Below, one piece after another: positions 1 to 6,465 of a stretch of DNA of 10,742 nt. Source of the stretch: QQUD01 sp039029915 (lineage in GTDB: Bacteria > Chloroflexota > Anaerolineae > Promineifilales > Promineifilaceae); assembly GCA_039029915.1 (NCBI GenBank), contig JBCCFD010000262.1:1-10742 (forward strand). Direction: 5' to 3'. Below the pieces are notes generated by a model. It was given only the letters and a program-made list of their open reading frames with translations, made no database searches and was not told the origin of the DNA. Made by a program: the position numbers and the translations under genes. The stretch's first letter is position 1. Each line of letters starts with the position of its first letter.

Positions 1-465
1 ACCCGCTGAAGCAATAACCGCAGGCTCAAGCATTGGGTATGTCAAGGTAGGCATCAGCCGGATCGCATCCGTTTTGCCACCCATTTGAGCCAGCTTGGTA
101 GGAAAAGGGAAATTCTCAAAGATTTTTTGGCACTCACACACGGCCGTATCCCAAACAGGTGCATGCGCTGCCCATAAAGAAGCTAACTTTGATTGACTCG
201 CGAATGCATCAAGCGTCGCTCGTTCTTCACCTAGAACTAGGGCAGTGAGCAAGGCATCGACCGCTTGCTCCTCAGCTAATCCGCTATTTACAAACGCAAC
301 GGCAGGATGATTGCTTTGCCCTTCAACAAATTGACGGGTTTGCTTGGTGTGAGGATGAACCGCGTGAGGTTTGATTTCTTGCTCGATAGCGGGCCAGTTA
401 GAGGCGGCCAATACGGCCGTTGCGTTACGAATTCGCTCGTCAAGCACAATTTGAATGTCAGACAT
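1..465 (-). CDS. Unrecognised protein, N-terminal 155 residues (truncated by window edge)
   Basis: An open frame of 155 codons starts at the ATG complementary to 463-465 and continues off the left edge without a stop. A GGAG Shine-Dalgarno sequence sits about 8 nt upstream of the ATG, which supports this start. The stop of the upstream CPBP-like gene is only 11 nt away, so the two are probably co-transcribed. The protein begins MSDIQIVLDE and is soluble-looking, with alternating helical and polar segments, no signal peptide and no membrane segment. It has two close cysteines (CEC) near residue 110. Two ACGGCCGT octamers lie in it, both read as Thr-Ala-Val. I do not recognise the family; the missing C-terminal part may hold the diagnostic motif. 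That it is a real gene is fairly sure (start, SD, spacing, codon use like its neighbours). Confidence 0.75.
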   Translation of the reverse strand, partial: MSDIQIVLDERIRNATAVLAASNWPAIEQEIKPHAVHPHTKQTRQFVEGQSNHPAVAFVNSGLAEEQAVDALLTALVLGEERATLDAFASQSKLASLWAAHAPVWDTAVCECQKIFENFPFPTKLAQMGGKTDAIRLMPTLTYPMLEPAVIASAG

Positions 466-476
466 AAACGCTACTC

Positions 477-1268
477 CTAGATGCGATAATCATCAAGCTC
501 TTTTGGCCACAGCCGCCAAATGATAATAGCATAACCCACAGCCGCCACGATGAAAAGCTGCGGCAAATTAGCAACGTCCGCAGCCGGCAGCGGATTGGGG
601 GCCGCCAAAACTTCCCAGACGGTAAAGCTGTGCAAAGCCTGAATCAACACGCTGCCTAAGATGCTTCCGGTACGCAAGCGGATAATGCCGTAAAGGGCAC
701 CCCAAGCGATAAAGTAAACCAGCGCAAAGAAATCAGACCCGAGTGCGCCTTCATGAAAAAGCGCAAACGCAGCTAAGCCAAACATGGCGCCGCTACCAAA
801 TACGGCGGGTAAACCACCGCGCCATTCTGTGAAAACGCGAAACAAAAGGCCAAACGCCCAAAGCTGGATGGCAAATCCTTCAAAAAGCAGCATATACAAA
901 AAGATGCGTCCGGCACCGCTGGGATTCATGCCTCCAGGATCAAGACTGATGAAAAAGAAGCGAACGGCAAACAGCACAATCCAGCCCAGTGTAGCAAAGC
1001 CAATGCTGGAAAATAACGGCCGTCTTCCGCGCAAGCCGAGGCCGGTAATACCAAACCAGCGCAAACCAAGCACCCAGCTGCCAAGACCAATCCCCGCCAT
1101 CATGGGGGCGTTGTTGCCCGGCTGAAGACGAAACTCACCGGCGGCCAACGTTTGCAGCAAAATACCAGCAATGATGGGCACAACGCAGGCGATTAAAACT
1201 TGAATAATCGTGATATTTACGGCCGTTGCCGCTTTCTTTTTTCGGTTTCTCCGTTTAGAAGTTGCCAT
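477..1268 (-). CDS. CPBP/CAAX-type intramembrane protein with degenerate catalytic motif
   Basis: This 263-residue polytopic membrane protein has a very basic N-terminus (KRRNRKKK, residues 5-12) followed by about seven hydrophobic segments. The pattern of residues 138-172 fits the CPBP (Abi/CAAX protease) family: an LLFR segment ending at R144, then 28 residues to the FxxxH motif F168-H172, then a third motif region near Q210/H213. In active CPBP proteases an EExxxR motif precedes the FxxxH. Here residues 139-140, where the Glu pair should be, are Phe-Gly. The third motif reads QALH instead of the more usual HxxxN. The nearest acidic residue is E130. It may therefore be a non-peptidase relative, or use a shifted glutamate. 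GGTG lies about 13 nt upstream of the ATG. The downstream unrecognised gene follows after 11 nt, suggesting an operon. Family call moderate; activity doubtful. Confidence 0.7.
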   Translation of the reverse strand: MATSKRRNRKKKAATAVNITIIQVLIACVVPIIAGILLQTLAAGEFRLQPGNNAPMMAGIGLGSWVLGLRWFGITGLGLRGRRPLFSSIGFATLGWIVLFAVRFFFISLDPGGMNPSGAGRIFLYMLLFEGFAIQLWAFGLLFRVFTEWRGGLPAVFGSGAMFGLAAFALFHEGALGSDFFALVYFIAWGALYGIIRLRTGSILGSVLIQALHSFTVWEVLAAPNPLPAADVANLPQLFIVAAVGYAIIIWRLWPKELDDYRI

Positions 1269-1305
1269 GGGTGAATTTTATCACCATTGTGTTTTGATAG
1301 CATTG

Positions 1306-1347
1306 TTAGGGATTAGGGATTAGGGATTAGGGATTGGGGATTGGGGA
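1306..1347. repeat. Heptamer tandem array TTAGGGA/TTGGGGA (6 units)
   Basis: Six uninterrupted 7-bp units are present: four of TTAGGGA followed by two of TTGGGGA. The plus strand therefore carries six G-runs of 3-4 separated by 4 nt, a G-quadruplex-compatible pattern. The same G-rich unit recurs at 6252-6279 in another spacer. Short tandem heptamers of this kind (STRR-type) are known from cyanobacterial and some other bacterial intergenic regions. Confidence 0.9.
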
Positions 1348-1372
1348 TTTGAATATGGTAAATCCATTTATA

Positions 1373-1407
1373 ATTCGCAATTCACCATTTACCATTTACA
1401 ATTTAAG
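1373..1407. repeat. Heptamer tandem array ATTYRCM (about 5 units)
   Basis: Five consecutive 7-bp units are present: ATTCGCA, ATTCACC, ATTTACC, ATTTACA and ATTTAAG (the last degenerate). A related array (ATTCACT-type) occurs at 6422-6449. In both spacers this family accompanies the G-rich TTGGGGA heptamers, so the two arrays behave as a pair. Confidence 0.8.
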
Positions 1408-1436
1408 TTTTCCAATTACGTAAAACAAAGTTCCTG

Positions 1437-1496
1437 CTTTGAATAAAATGACTGTTACAAACTTTGTTTCCTCAAGGTTCCGAAGTTTCACTTAAG
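1437..1496 (+). repeat. Dispersed element, copy C (internally shortened)
   Basis: It shares CTTTGAATAAA, then TTTCCTCAAGGTTCCGAAG, and ends in CACTTAAG. Compared with the copies at 2866-2960 and 4324-4394 it lacks about 37 bp of the middle. Its core can fold as AAACTT...AAGTTT around the conserved TTTCCTCAAGGTT loop. Copy A pairs the same positions with different bases (AAGCTT/AAGCTT), which hints at compensatory change and a structured RNA or DNA element. Confidence 0.7.
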
Positions 1497-1580
1497 CATC
1501 AATACCCAACACTGGAAAAACTAACCAAGCAACAACATCGTTAACTAATAAACAACTACAGCAATACACAGTTAAACCCT

Positions 1581-2789
1581 ATGACACCTACTCAACCCAC
1601 TTCTCCACGCGTTTCCATCTACCTGCAGCTCTTTGTACTGATGCTTTCACGGCTCATACTCAATATCAGCTTGCGTATGGTGTACCCTTTTGCCCCTGCG
1701 CTCGCCCGAGGTTTAAACGTTCCGCTTGCTAGCGTGACGAATTTGATCACGTTGCGAAACATAAGCGGAATGAGCAGCCCGCTGTTTGGACCGCTTTCAG
1801 AGCGATACGGCCGTCGCCCTATCCTCATTTTAGGGCTCGTCATTTTTGGCATAAGCTCAATCCTCATTTTTTATGCGCCATTTTTTGGTGTTTTAGGGTT
1901 TGTGCTAATTGTTGGCTCATTGGGGAAAGTCATATTTGACCCAGCGATGCAATCCTATATTGGCGACACAGTGCCCTATAAGTTCCGAGGCCGAGCGATC
2001 TCATTTACTGAGCTTTCGTGGGCTGGGGGTTTGTTTATTGGCGGGCCTGTTGTGGGGTGGCTAATTGCCACTCAAGGCTGGCGCGCCCCATTTTTGTGGC
2101 TAGGCATCTTGGCGATTGTTGCCGCAGCTGTTATTTGGATTGTTATCGATCCCCCAAACCCATCCGAAAGTCGCCGCATTTCTTTGGTCCAAATGGGGCA
2201 AGTGTGGCGCCAATATCCTGTTATTCGAGCCGCTGCCTTTTACGTCATGTTTGTCATGGCGGCAAACGAGACGCTTTTTATCGTTTATGGCAGTTGGATG
2301 GAGGTCAGCTTTAATTTATCCCTGGCCGCATTGGGCGTTACCACCACACTCATCGGCGTAGCTGAGATCATTGGTGAATTTACAGCGGGATTCGCTGTTG
2401 ACCGCTTTGGGAAACGACAGGTTATCCTCATTACTGGCACAGCAACGGCCGTTGCCTATCTTGTCATGCCTCTATTTGGATTATCTATCACCTCAGCACT
2501 GGTTTTGCTATTTATCATGTTTTTAGTGTTTGAAATCACAGTGGTAGGGGCGATTCCGCTAATGACTGAGCTTGTGCCAAGCTATCGAGCGATTGTGATG
2601 GCATCCAATGCCGCCTTTGGCAGTATCGGCCGTGCCATTGGGTCAACTTTAGGGCCGTGGCTGTGGCAACAGTTTGGTTACCAAGCCAATGGCGTGGTAG
2701 CAATGGTTATGATGATTATTGCCATCATCATCCTTTATCGCAATATCCATGAATATCGGGAAAACGACTCATCAGAAATAACCGAGTAA
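1581..2789 (+). CDS. MFS transporter (DHA1-like, 12 TM)
   Basis: This 402-residue protein has about twelve hydrophobic segments in two six-helix halves separated by a hydrophilic loop (around residues 188-212, PPNPSESRRI). The major facilitator motif A appears in the loop between helices 2 and 3 as G70-P-L-S-E-R-Y-G-R-R79. It appears again in the second half as G270-F-A-V-D-R-F-G-K-R279. RGRAISFTELSW (136-147) fits the conserved helix-5 region of drug:proton antiporters. It likely exports a small molecule by proton antiport across the cytoplasmic membrane; the substrate cannot be inferred. No clear Shine-Dalgarno sequence precedes the ATG, but the N-terminal length is normal for the family. 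It is monocistronic, with convergent gene 2934-4109 downstream and a hairpin after its stop. Confidence 0.9.
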   Translation: MTPTQPTSPRVSIYLQLFVLMLSRLILNISLRMVYPFAPALARGLNVPLASVTNLITLRNISGMSSPLFGPLSERYGRRPILILGLVIFGISSILIFYAPFFGVLGFVLIVGSLGKVIFDPAMQSYIGDTVPYKFRGRAISFTELSWAGGLFIGGPVVGWLIATQGWRAPFLWLGILAIVAAAVIWIVIDPPNPSESRRISLVQMGQVWRQYPVIRAAAFYVMFVMAANETLFIVYGSWMEVSFNLSLAALGVTTTLIGVAEIIGEFTAGFAVDRFGKRQVILITGTATAVAYLVMPLFGLSITSALVLLFIMFLVFEITVVGAIPLMTELVPSYRAIVMASNAAFGSIGRAIGSTLGPWLWQQFGYQANGVVAMVMMIIAIIILYRNIHEYRENDSSEITE

Positions 2790-2796
2790 CGTTAAA

Positions 2797-2822
2797 TGAC
2801 CCACCAACGGATTGATGGGTCA
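2797..2822 (+). terminator. Putative terminator hairpin after MFS gene
   Basis: TGACCCA (2797-2803) pairs perfectly with TGGGTCA (2816-2822) around a 12-nt loop, 8 bp after the MFS stop. The following tract, CTCAATTGTTT, is only moderately T-rich, so termination strength is uncertain. Confidence 0.55.
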
Positions 2823-2865
2823 CTCAATTGTTTAGTCCTTGTTCGAGAAAAACAATTCTTACCGC

Positions 2866-2960
2866 CTTTGAATAAAGCGCCAGCTAAAAGCTTCGTTTCC
2901 TCAAGGTTATAAAGCTTTTAGCTAACAAGGTTTTCAATTTAGAAACTTCGGTTCACTTAA
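2866..2960 (+). repeat. Dispersed element, copy A (left arm of inverted pair)
   Basis: Positions 2892-2960 match the reverse complement of 4324-4392 without gaps at 61 of 69 positions. The left part (2866-2905) also matches copy C. It contains a perfect 12-bp hairpin, AGCTAAAAGCTT (2882-2893) with AAGCTTTTAGCT (2912-2923). It overlaps the last codons and stop of the acyl-CoA dehydrogenase gene, whose C-terminal residues (…EPKFLN) are encoded by the element. It sits between convergent genes and could also act as a bidirectional terminator. Confidence 0.85.
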
Positions 2961-4109
2961 AAGATATTCACCTGAAAACTCAAGTTGATCCTTTTCCATC
3001 AGAGGATGATATTTTGAGGCTTGCACATCACGAAGCAATTTCTCAAGTCCAAAGCTACGGAAAAAGCCTGGACCACCCACGATATCCATTGCTTGTTGCA
3101 CTGTGCTGATACAAGCATTCGCCACAACAGTCTTACGTGTCAAAATTTCATGTGCTTGTTCATTATTAGGCTCAAAGTCAAAATCATTGGCCAGACGAAG
3201 CATATCTTCATGCAGCACTTTAGCTGTAATTAAACTGTTATTCATCTCAGCCACAGCCGCAGGTATGTAAGATTTCAACCCGTCTTTACGTTTTGAATGT
3301 TCGATAGCCGTGGCAACCGCTTTTTCAGCGATACCCACATAAACGGCCATAATCAGCGGCATTGCGACGGTTAAAACGACGTTCCAGACGGGGTGAAATT
3401 TACCAAACGGCCGTTTTAAAGCGACGGTTTCTTCAGGGACAAACACATTTTCAAATTTAATCATGTGAGACCCTGTTCCGCGCATCCCCATTGCTTGCCA
3501 ATTTTCAATTACCGAAACCCCTTCCGCATCTAGGCGAACAGGAAAGTGAAGCACCAGTGGCCCGGCTTCAGGATCATCAAATGGGGCACTGGTTACAGCC
3601 ACATCACCCCCAGCCGATTGACTGGCGAACGCTTTAAATCCGGAAAGCAAATAGCCACCCTCAGTTTTGACCATTGTCCCATTAGATTCCAACCAATCGC
3701 GGGCACCAGTGCTAATTAAAACGGGATTATTGGCCACAACATTTTTCAACATCTTTGCCACATTTTGACCCTTTTTGTATTTCCATATGTTGGCCGCGAC
3801 TAGATGTTGATGCATTGAATTGGCGAGAGCAGTTGAGGGGCTGTAGTAAGCCATTGTGCGCAACAGATCGGCAGTTTCAGCATGGGTTAAGCCACCACCA
3901 CCTAAATCAGTAGGAACTAGCACTGAAAATAGACCATAACGTTTTAATTCCTCATAATTTTGAGCCACAAAGCTATCATTTTGATCATGCTCAACTTCAC
4001 GTTCCACAAAAGTTGGTCCAAGCTTGTGAATAAGTTGAAGCCAATCTGCTTTTGTTTGCGGTTTTTGATCGTCTACTGATGCGTTTTCTCTAACGGGTTG
4101 GTTTAACAT
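2934..4109 (-). CDS. Acyl-CoA dehydrogenase-family flavoprotein
   Basis: This 391-residue protein has the three-part acyl-CoA dehydrogenase layout. The N-terminal helical domain (about 20-125) has VLVPTDLGGGGLTHAE, the typical P-x-x-x-G-G-G-G turn. The beta domain (about 130-230) has STGARDWLE, GFKAFASQSAGGD and MGMRGTGSHMIKFENVFVP. The C-terminal helical domain (about 240-385) has VGGPGFFRSFGLEKLLRDVQASKYHP. FAD is the expected cofactor. The C-terminal half resembles the acyl-CoA_dh_2 type, which includes two-component flavin monooxygenases (DszC/HpaA-like oxygenases) as well as true dehydrogenases, so the substrate is open. I chose the ATG at 4107-4109 because GGAG lies 7 nt upstream; an open frame continues to 4283 without such support. 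The 3' end lies inside a dispersed repeat, so the extreme C-terminus may be repeat-derived. Confidence 0.85.
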   Translation of the reverse strand: MLNQPVRENASVDDQKPQTKADWLQLIHKLGPTFVEREVEHDQNDSFVAQNYEELKRYGLFSVLVPTDLGGGGLTHAETADLLRTMAYYSPSTALANSMHQHLVAANIWKYKKGQNVAKMLKNVVANNPVLISTGARDWLESNGTMVKTEGGYLLSGFKAFASQSAGGDVAVTSAPFDDPEAGPLVLHFPVRLDAEGVSVIENWQAMGMRGTGSHMIKFENVFVPEETVALKRPFGKFHPVWNVVLTVAMPLIMAVYVGIAEKAVATAIEHSKRKDGLKSYIPAAVAEMNNSLITAKVLHEDMLRLANDFDFEPNNEQAHEILTRKTVVANACISTVQQAMDIVGGPGFFRSFGLEKLLRDVQASKYHPLMEKDQLEFSGEYLLSEPKFLN

Positions 4110-4494
4110 GTCATATCTCCTATAAAGTTCATTTATTTTTGAATGTGATGCGTTCATCTTATTGACCAACCATCCCTTAAGCGTCTCCAAAACCATCCCT
4201 TCCCCTTTATTTCCAAAATTAGAGTGGTTGTCATGGATGAGTGCGCTAAAATCAAAAGAGAAATTGAGTTCTACAATTGGCAAACAGGGTTCTTACTGGT
4301 TTGTTTACAAAATGTTTTAAAAATTAAGTGTTCCGAAGTTTCTAAATTGAAAACCTCGTTAGATAAAAGCTTCGGAACCTCGAGGAAACGAAACATATCA
4401 GCGCGGTCGCAGGTTTTTAAGGCATGGCAGAACAAGCCATTAAAAAAGAACCGCTAAAAGATTTGGCAATTCGGAACATTACTTTGGAGAAGAG
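4110..4494. other. Divergent intergenic region with inverted repeat copy and micro-ORF
   Basis: This 385-bp region separates the divergent acyl-CoA dehydrogenase-like and aminotransferase genes. It contains the open upstream extension of the former (to 4283, probably untranslated), repeat copy B (4324-4394) and a 24-codon ORF (4424-4498). Promoters for both genes should lie here, but I could not place a convincing -35/-10 pair. Confidence 0.6.
4324..4394 (-). repeat. Dispersed element, copy B (right arm of inverted pair)
   Basis: Read on the minus strand it matches copy A (2892-2960) at 61 of 69 ungapped positions. Internally it carries GTTCCGAAG (4330-4338) and CTTCGGAAC (4370-4378), a perfect 9-bp inverted repeat, and the palindrome CCTCGAGG in the conserved loop region. 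Together with copy A it flanks the acyl-CoA dehydrogenase-like gene in inverted orientation. Confidence 0.85.
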
Positions 4495-4498
4495 ATGA
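4424..4498 (+). CDS. Possible 24-residue leader or coupled micro-ORF
   Basis: An ATG at 4424 opens a 24-codon frame, starting MAEQAIKKEPLK, that ends at TGA 4496-4498. This overlaps the aminotransferase start in an ATGA arrangement typical of translational coupling. An in-frame TAA just upstream (4418-4420) means it is not the tail of a longer frame. The peptide is charged and helix-prone, with no known family. The Shine-Dalgarno sequence is weak (AAGG too close, CAGG about 10 nt away). It may be chance. Confidence 0.25.
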   Translation: MAEQAIKKEPLKDLAIRNITLEKR

Positions 4499-5670
4499 AA
4501 TCCTTATCAACCACAATTATGAATATTGCTCCTTCAATGACTTTGGCTGTCAATGACAAAGCCAACGGCATGAAGCGGGCCGGAAAAGATGTCATTGCCT
4601 TAGCGGGGGGTGACCCTGATTTTGATACCCCACCAAATATTGTGCAGGCGGCGTATGATGCGCTGTTGGGCGGGCAAACCCACTACCCTTCCCCCATGTC
4701 GGGTATTCCTGAAGTGGTCACGGCCGTTGCCCAAAAGTATGCTCGCGACAGCCAGCTCGACATCGAGCCGATGCAGCATGTTATCATGACGCCGGGAGGT
4801 AAATGGGCCCTATATTTGGCCCTCGCCGCCATTACCAATCCGGGGGATGAAATCATTATTTTAGAACCATATTGGGTGTCTTATCCCAGTATGATTACAT
4901 TAACGGGAGGCACGCCCGTCTCGGTGAGCCTACCCAGTGAGGATAATTTTAGAATTACGGCCGATTTATTAAGAACGGCCGTTACACCCAAGACCAAAGC
5001 GATCATGGTCAACACGCCGTGCAACCCGACAGGTCGCGTGATGACGCAAGAGGAAGCGAAGGCAATCTGTGAGGTCGCCCAAGAAGCAGACCTCTACGTC
5101 ATTTCAGATGAGATTTATGAGAAATTGATCTTTGATAGTGGCTCACACATTACTCTCGCCAGTATGCCGGGCATGTTTGAGCGGACGTTGACGATGAATG
5201 GGCTTACCAAATCGTATGCCATGACCGGCTGGCGACTGGGTTGGCTTGTTGGCCCAGAACCCGTTATGAAGCTGGCAAAGAAACTCAACGGCCAATCAGT
5301 CTCGAGTGCCGCCACGTTTTCGATGCACGCCTGCATCGAAGCGCTCAATGGGCCACAAGATGCTGTTGAAGAGATGAGAAAAGCATATCAGGCCCGCCGC
5401 GATTTTATGGTGGCAGGGTTGAACAGTATCGATGGGGTCTCCTGCCGCTCGATTGAAGGTGCTTTTTATCTGTTCCCCAAATTTACAAACACCACCAAAA
5501 ACAGCCTCGAACTAGCAGATGCTTTGTTAGATCTGGCAGGGGTTGCCGGTACACCGGGCATCGCCTTTGGGCAAAGTGGTGAAGGCCATTTGCGGTTCGC
5601 CATATCAACTGCCCAGGCCGATTTAGAGAGAGCGGTTGAAAAGATAGCCAAGGTGGCGCATCAGCTTTAG
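4495..5670 (+). CDS. PLP-dependent class I aminotransferase (aspartate aminotransferase-like)
   Basis: This 391-residue fold-type I aminotransferase is a normal length for the Ib aspartate/aromatic aminotransferase group. Visible signatures are GGDPDFDTP (38-46), THYPSP (62-67) and NTPCNPTG with N177. SDEIYEK carries D205 and Y208, which contact the PLP ring. TKSYAMTGWRLGW carries the Schiff-base lysine K239 and R247, which contacts the phosphate. HLRFAI carries R367, which binds the substrate carboxylate. It should transfer amino groups between an amino acid and a 2-oxoacid in the cytoplasm; exact specificity cannot be read from the sequence. GGAG lies about 6 nt before the ATG. The lipoprotein gene begins 4 nt after the stop, so the two are likely co-transcribed, although no functional link is evident. 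Confidence 0.92.
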   Translation: MKSLSTTIMNIAPSMTLAVNDKANGMKRAGKDVIALAGGDPDFDTPPNIVQAAYDALLGGQTHYPSPMSGIPEVVTAVAQKYARDSQLDIEPMQHVIMTPGGKWALYLALAAITNPGDEIIILEPYWVSYPSMITLTGGTPVSVSLPSEDNFRITADLLRTAVTPKTKAIMVNTPCNPTGRVMTQEEAKAICEVAQEADLYVISDEIYEKLIFDSGSHITLASMPGMFERTLTMNGLTKSYAMTGWRLGWLVGPEPVMKLAKKLNGQSVSSAATFSMHACIEALNGPQDAVEEMRKAYQARRDFMVAGLNSIDGVSCRSIEGAFYLFPKFTNTTKNSLELADALLDLAGVAGTPGIAFGQSGEGHLRFAISTAQADLERAVEKIAKVAHQL

Positions 5671-5674
5671 GCAG

Positions 5675-6172
5675 ATGAAAGAAAAGCGTAGAGAGAAGAG
5701 AATTAGCCTAGGGCTAGTTGGTTTGGTTTTGGTAATTTTGATGGTAGGCTGCGGAACGGCCGTTTACCAACGCACGATTAAAGCCATCAAGCCCGAAAAC
5801 TTTCCAGACCTCATCTCCGTCATTGATTCAGAGCGCTGTGGTGAAATTCTCTTCAAACCAATTCACCAAGGGATCAGCATCAGCACCTACGATTGTTATA
5901 TCACCGAAGCTCAATTTTATGATGTCGCCATTTTTTATGTAGCAGATGGGTATGCTTCTCCCGGGCGACTGTTTCGCTACCAGTCAAACGACTTCCCTAT
6001 GCGCAGTTCCCTGACGCACAAAGTGCACATCAACTCCCGCGAACAGCCCCCGATGCAGGTGCGCGTCACAACCTTATACACTATGCAGCTTCCCAAACTG
6101 CAGCAGGTTCAGAGGGATGGGTTATTCCGTATACAGAGGTCCCAATGGGACGGGGATTACCCACCGCCTTAG
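5675..6172 (+). CDS. Small putative lipoprotein of unknown function
   Basis: This 165-residue protein has a basic N-terminus (MKEKRREKRI), a hydrophobic stretch (11-25) and a lipobox-like LMVGC with the candidate lipidated cysteine at C26. The mature part is about 140 residues, with two further cysteines (C55, C74) that could form a disulfide outside the membrane. It ends in a proline-rich tail (DYPPP). No known domain is recognised. The ATG is 4 nt after the aminotransferase stop with no strong Shine-Dalgarno sequence of its own, so translation is probably coupled. An ACGGCCGT octamer encodes the Thr-Ala-Val right after the lipobox cysteine. A surface-anchored protein is inferred from the signal only. 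Confidence 0.7.
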   Translation: MKEKRREKRISLGLVGLVLVILMVGCGTAVYQRTIKAIKPENFPDLISVIDSERCGEILFKPIHQGISISTYDCYITEAQFYDVAIFYVADGYASPGRLFRYQSNDFPMRSSLTHKVHINSREQPPMQVRVTTLYTMQLPKLQQVQRDGLFRIQRSQWDGDYPPP

Positions 6173-6184
6173 TGAGGAGATTGA

Positions 6185-6324
6185 GAGAGTGGGGATTAGC
6201 TAGTTTTGCAGGAGGATGGATGGTGCATTTGACGGGCTTAGGCTGCTGATTTTGGGGATTGGGGATTGGAGAGTGGGGATTATTTAGTTTTGCAGGGCGA
6301 TGGGTGAAGCCTTCGACGGGCTAG
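6185..6324. repeat. Imperfect direct duplication of about 55 bp
   Basis: Two related blocks, 6185-6242 and 6269-6324, share GAGAGTGGGGATTA, then TAGTTTTGCAGG, an ATGG/GGTG segment, and GACGGGCT followed by AGG. Between them lies the G-rich heptamer array. It follows the lipoprotein stop and looks non-coding. Confidence 0.7.
6252..6279. repeat. G-rich heptamer array TTGGGGA (about 4 units)
   Basis: Units are TTGGGGA, TTGGGGA, TTGGAGA and GTGGGGA. This is the same unit family as 1306-1347, again in a non-coding spacer. Confidence 0.8.
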
Positions 6325-6330
6325 GAGCTT

Positions 6331-6375
6331 CGCCCAAAGGGCGCATTTACCTTTTGCGGGGTGATTTATCACCGC
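6331..6375. terminator. Two consecutive hairpins between convergent genes
   Basis: CGCCC-AAA-GGGCG (6331-6343) is followed on the plus strand by a T-rich CATTTACCTTTT. A second stem, GCGG...CCGC enclosing TGAT-TT-ATCA, spans 6356-6375. They lie between the convergent lipoprotein and elp3 genes. Neither has a perfect T-run, so the terminator role is plausible rather than proven. Confidence 0.45.
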
Positions 6376-6421
6376 GCTATTCAAAAGTGATATATGGCTA
6401 AACCGCTGATTAATGATAACT

Positions 6422-6449
6422 GACTACTATCCACTATTCACTATTCACA
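6422..6449. repeat. Heptamer array ATYCACT-type (4 units)
   Basis: Consecutive 7-bp units are GACTACT, ATCCACT, ATTCACT and ATTCACA, just 3' of elp3. It is related to the array at 1373-1407, and again is found in a spacer that also has TTGGGGA heptamers. Confidence 0.7.
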
Positions 6450-6465
6450 TTCCACGCATCAAACA

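Larger units (their letters stand above)
1269..1580. other. Repeat-rich intergenic spacer between divergent genes
   Basis: This 312-bp gap lies between the divergent CPBP-like and MFS genes. It contains a G-rich heptamer array (1306-1347), an A/T-rich heptamer array (1373-1407) and a shortened copy of the dispersed element (1437-1496). The last 80 bp before the MFS start are A/C-rich with no convincing Shine-Dalgarno sequence. I cannot assign promoters with confidence and see no RNA gene. Confidence 0.7.

Noticed and set aside
1306..1347. Telomere-like or CRISPR-like array.
   Set aside because: The unit is a 7-mer with no spacers and no cas genes. The similarity to TTAGGG is superficial, and the array is internal to the chromosome.
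4110..4283. A 58-residue N-terminal extension of the acyl-CoA dehydrogenase-like protein.
   Set aside because: The ATG at 4109 has a well-spaced GGAG and gives a family-typical length. The extension has no domain similarity.
2866..4394. A complete insertion sequence carrying the acyl-CoA dehydrogenase-like gene.
   Set aside because: There is no transposase or recombinase and no clear target-site duplication. The arms resemble copies of a dispersed repeat, so only an inverted-pair observation is reported.
4224..4457. A 77-codon plus-strand ORF upstream of the aminotransferase.
   Set aside because: It overlaps the divergent spacer and most of its middle is the dispersed repeat copy B. It has no family resemblance or Shine-Dalgarno sequence.
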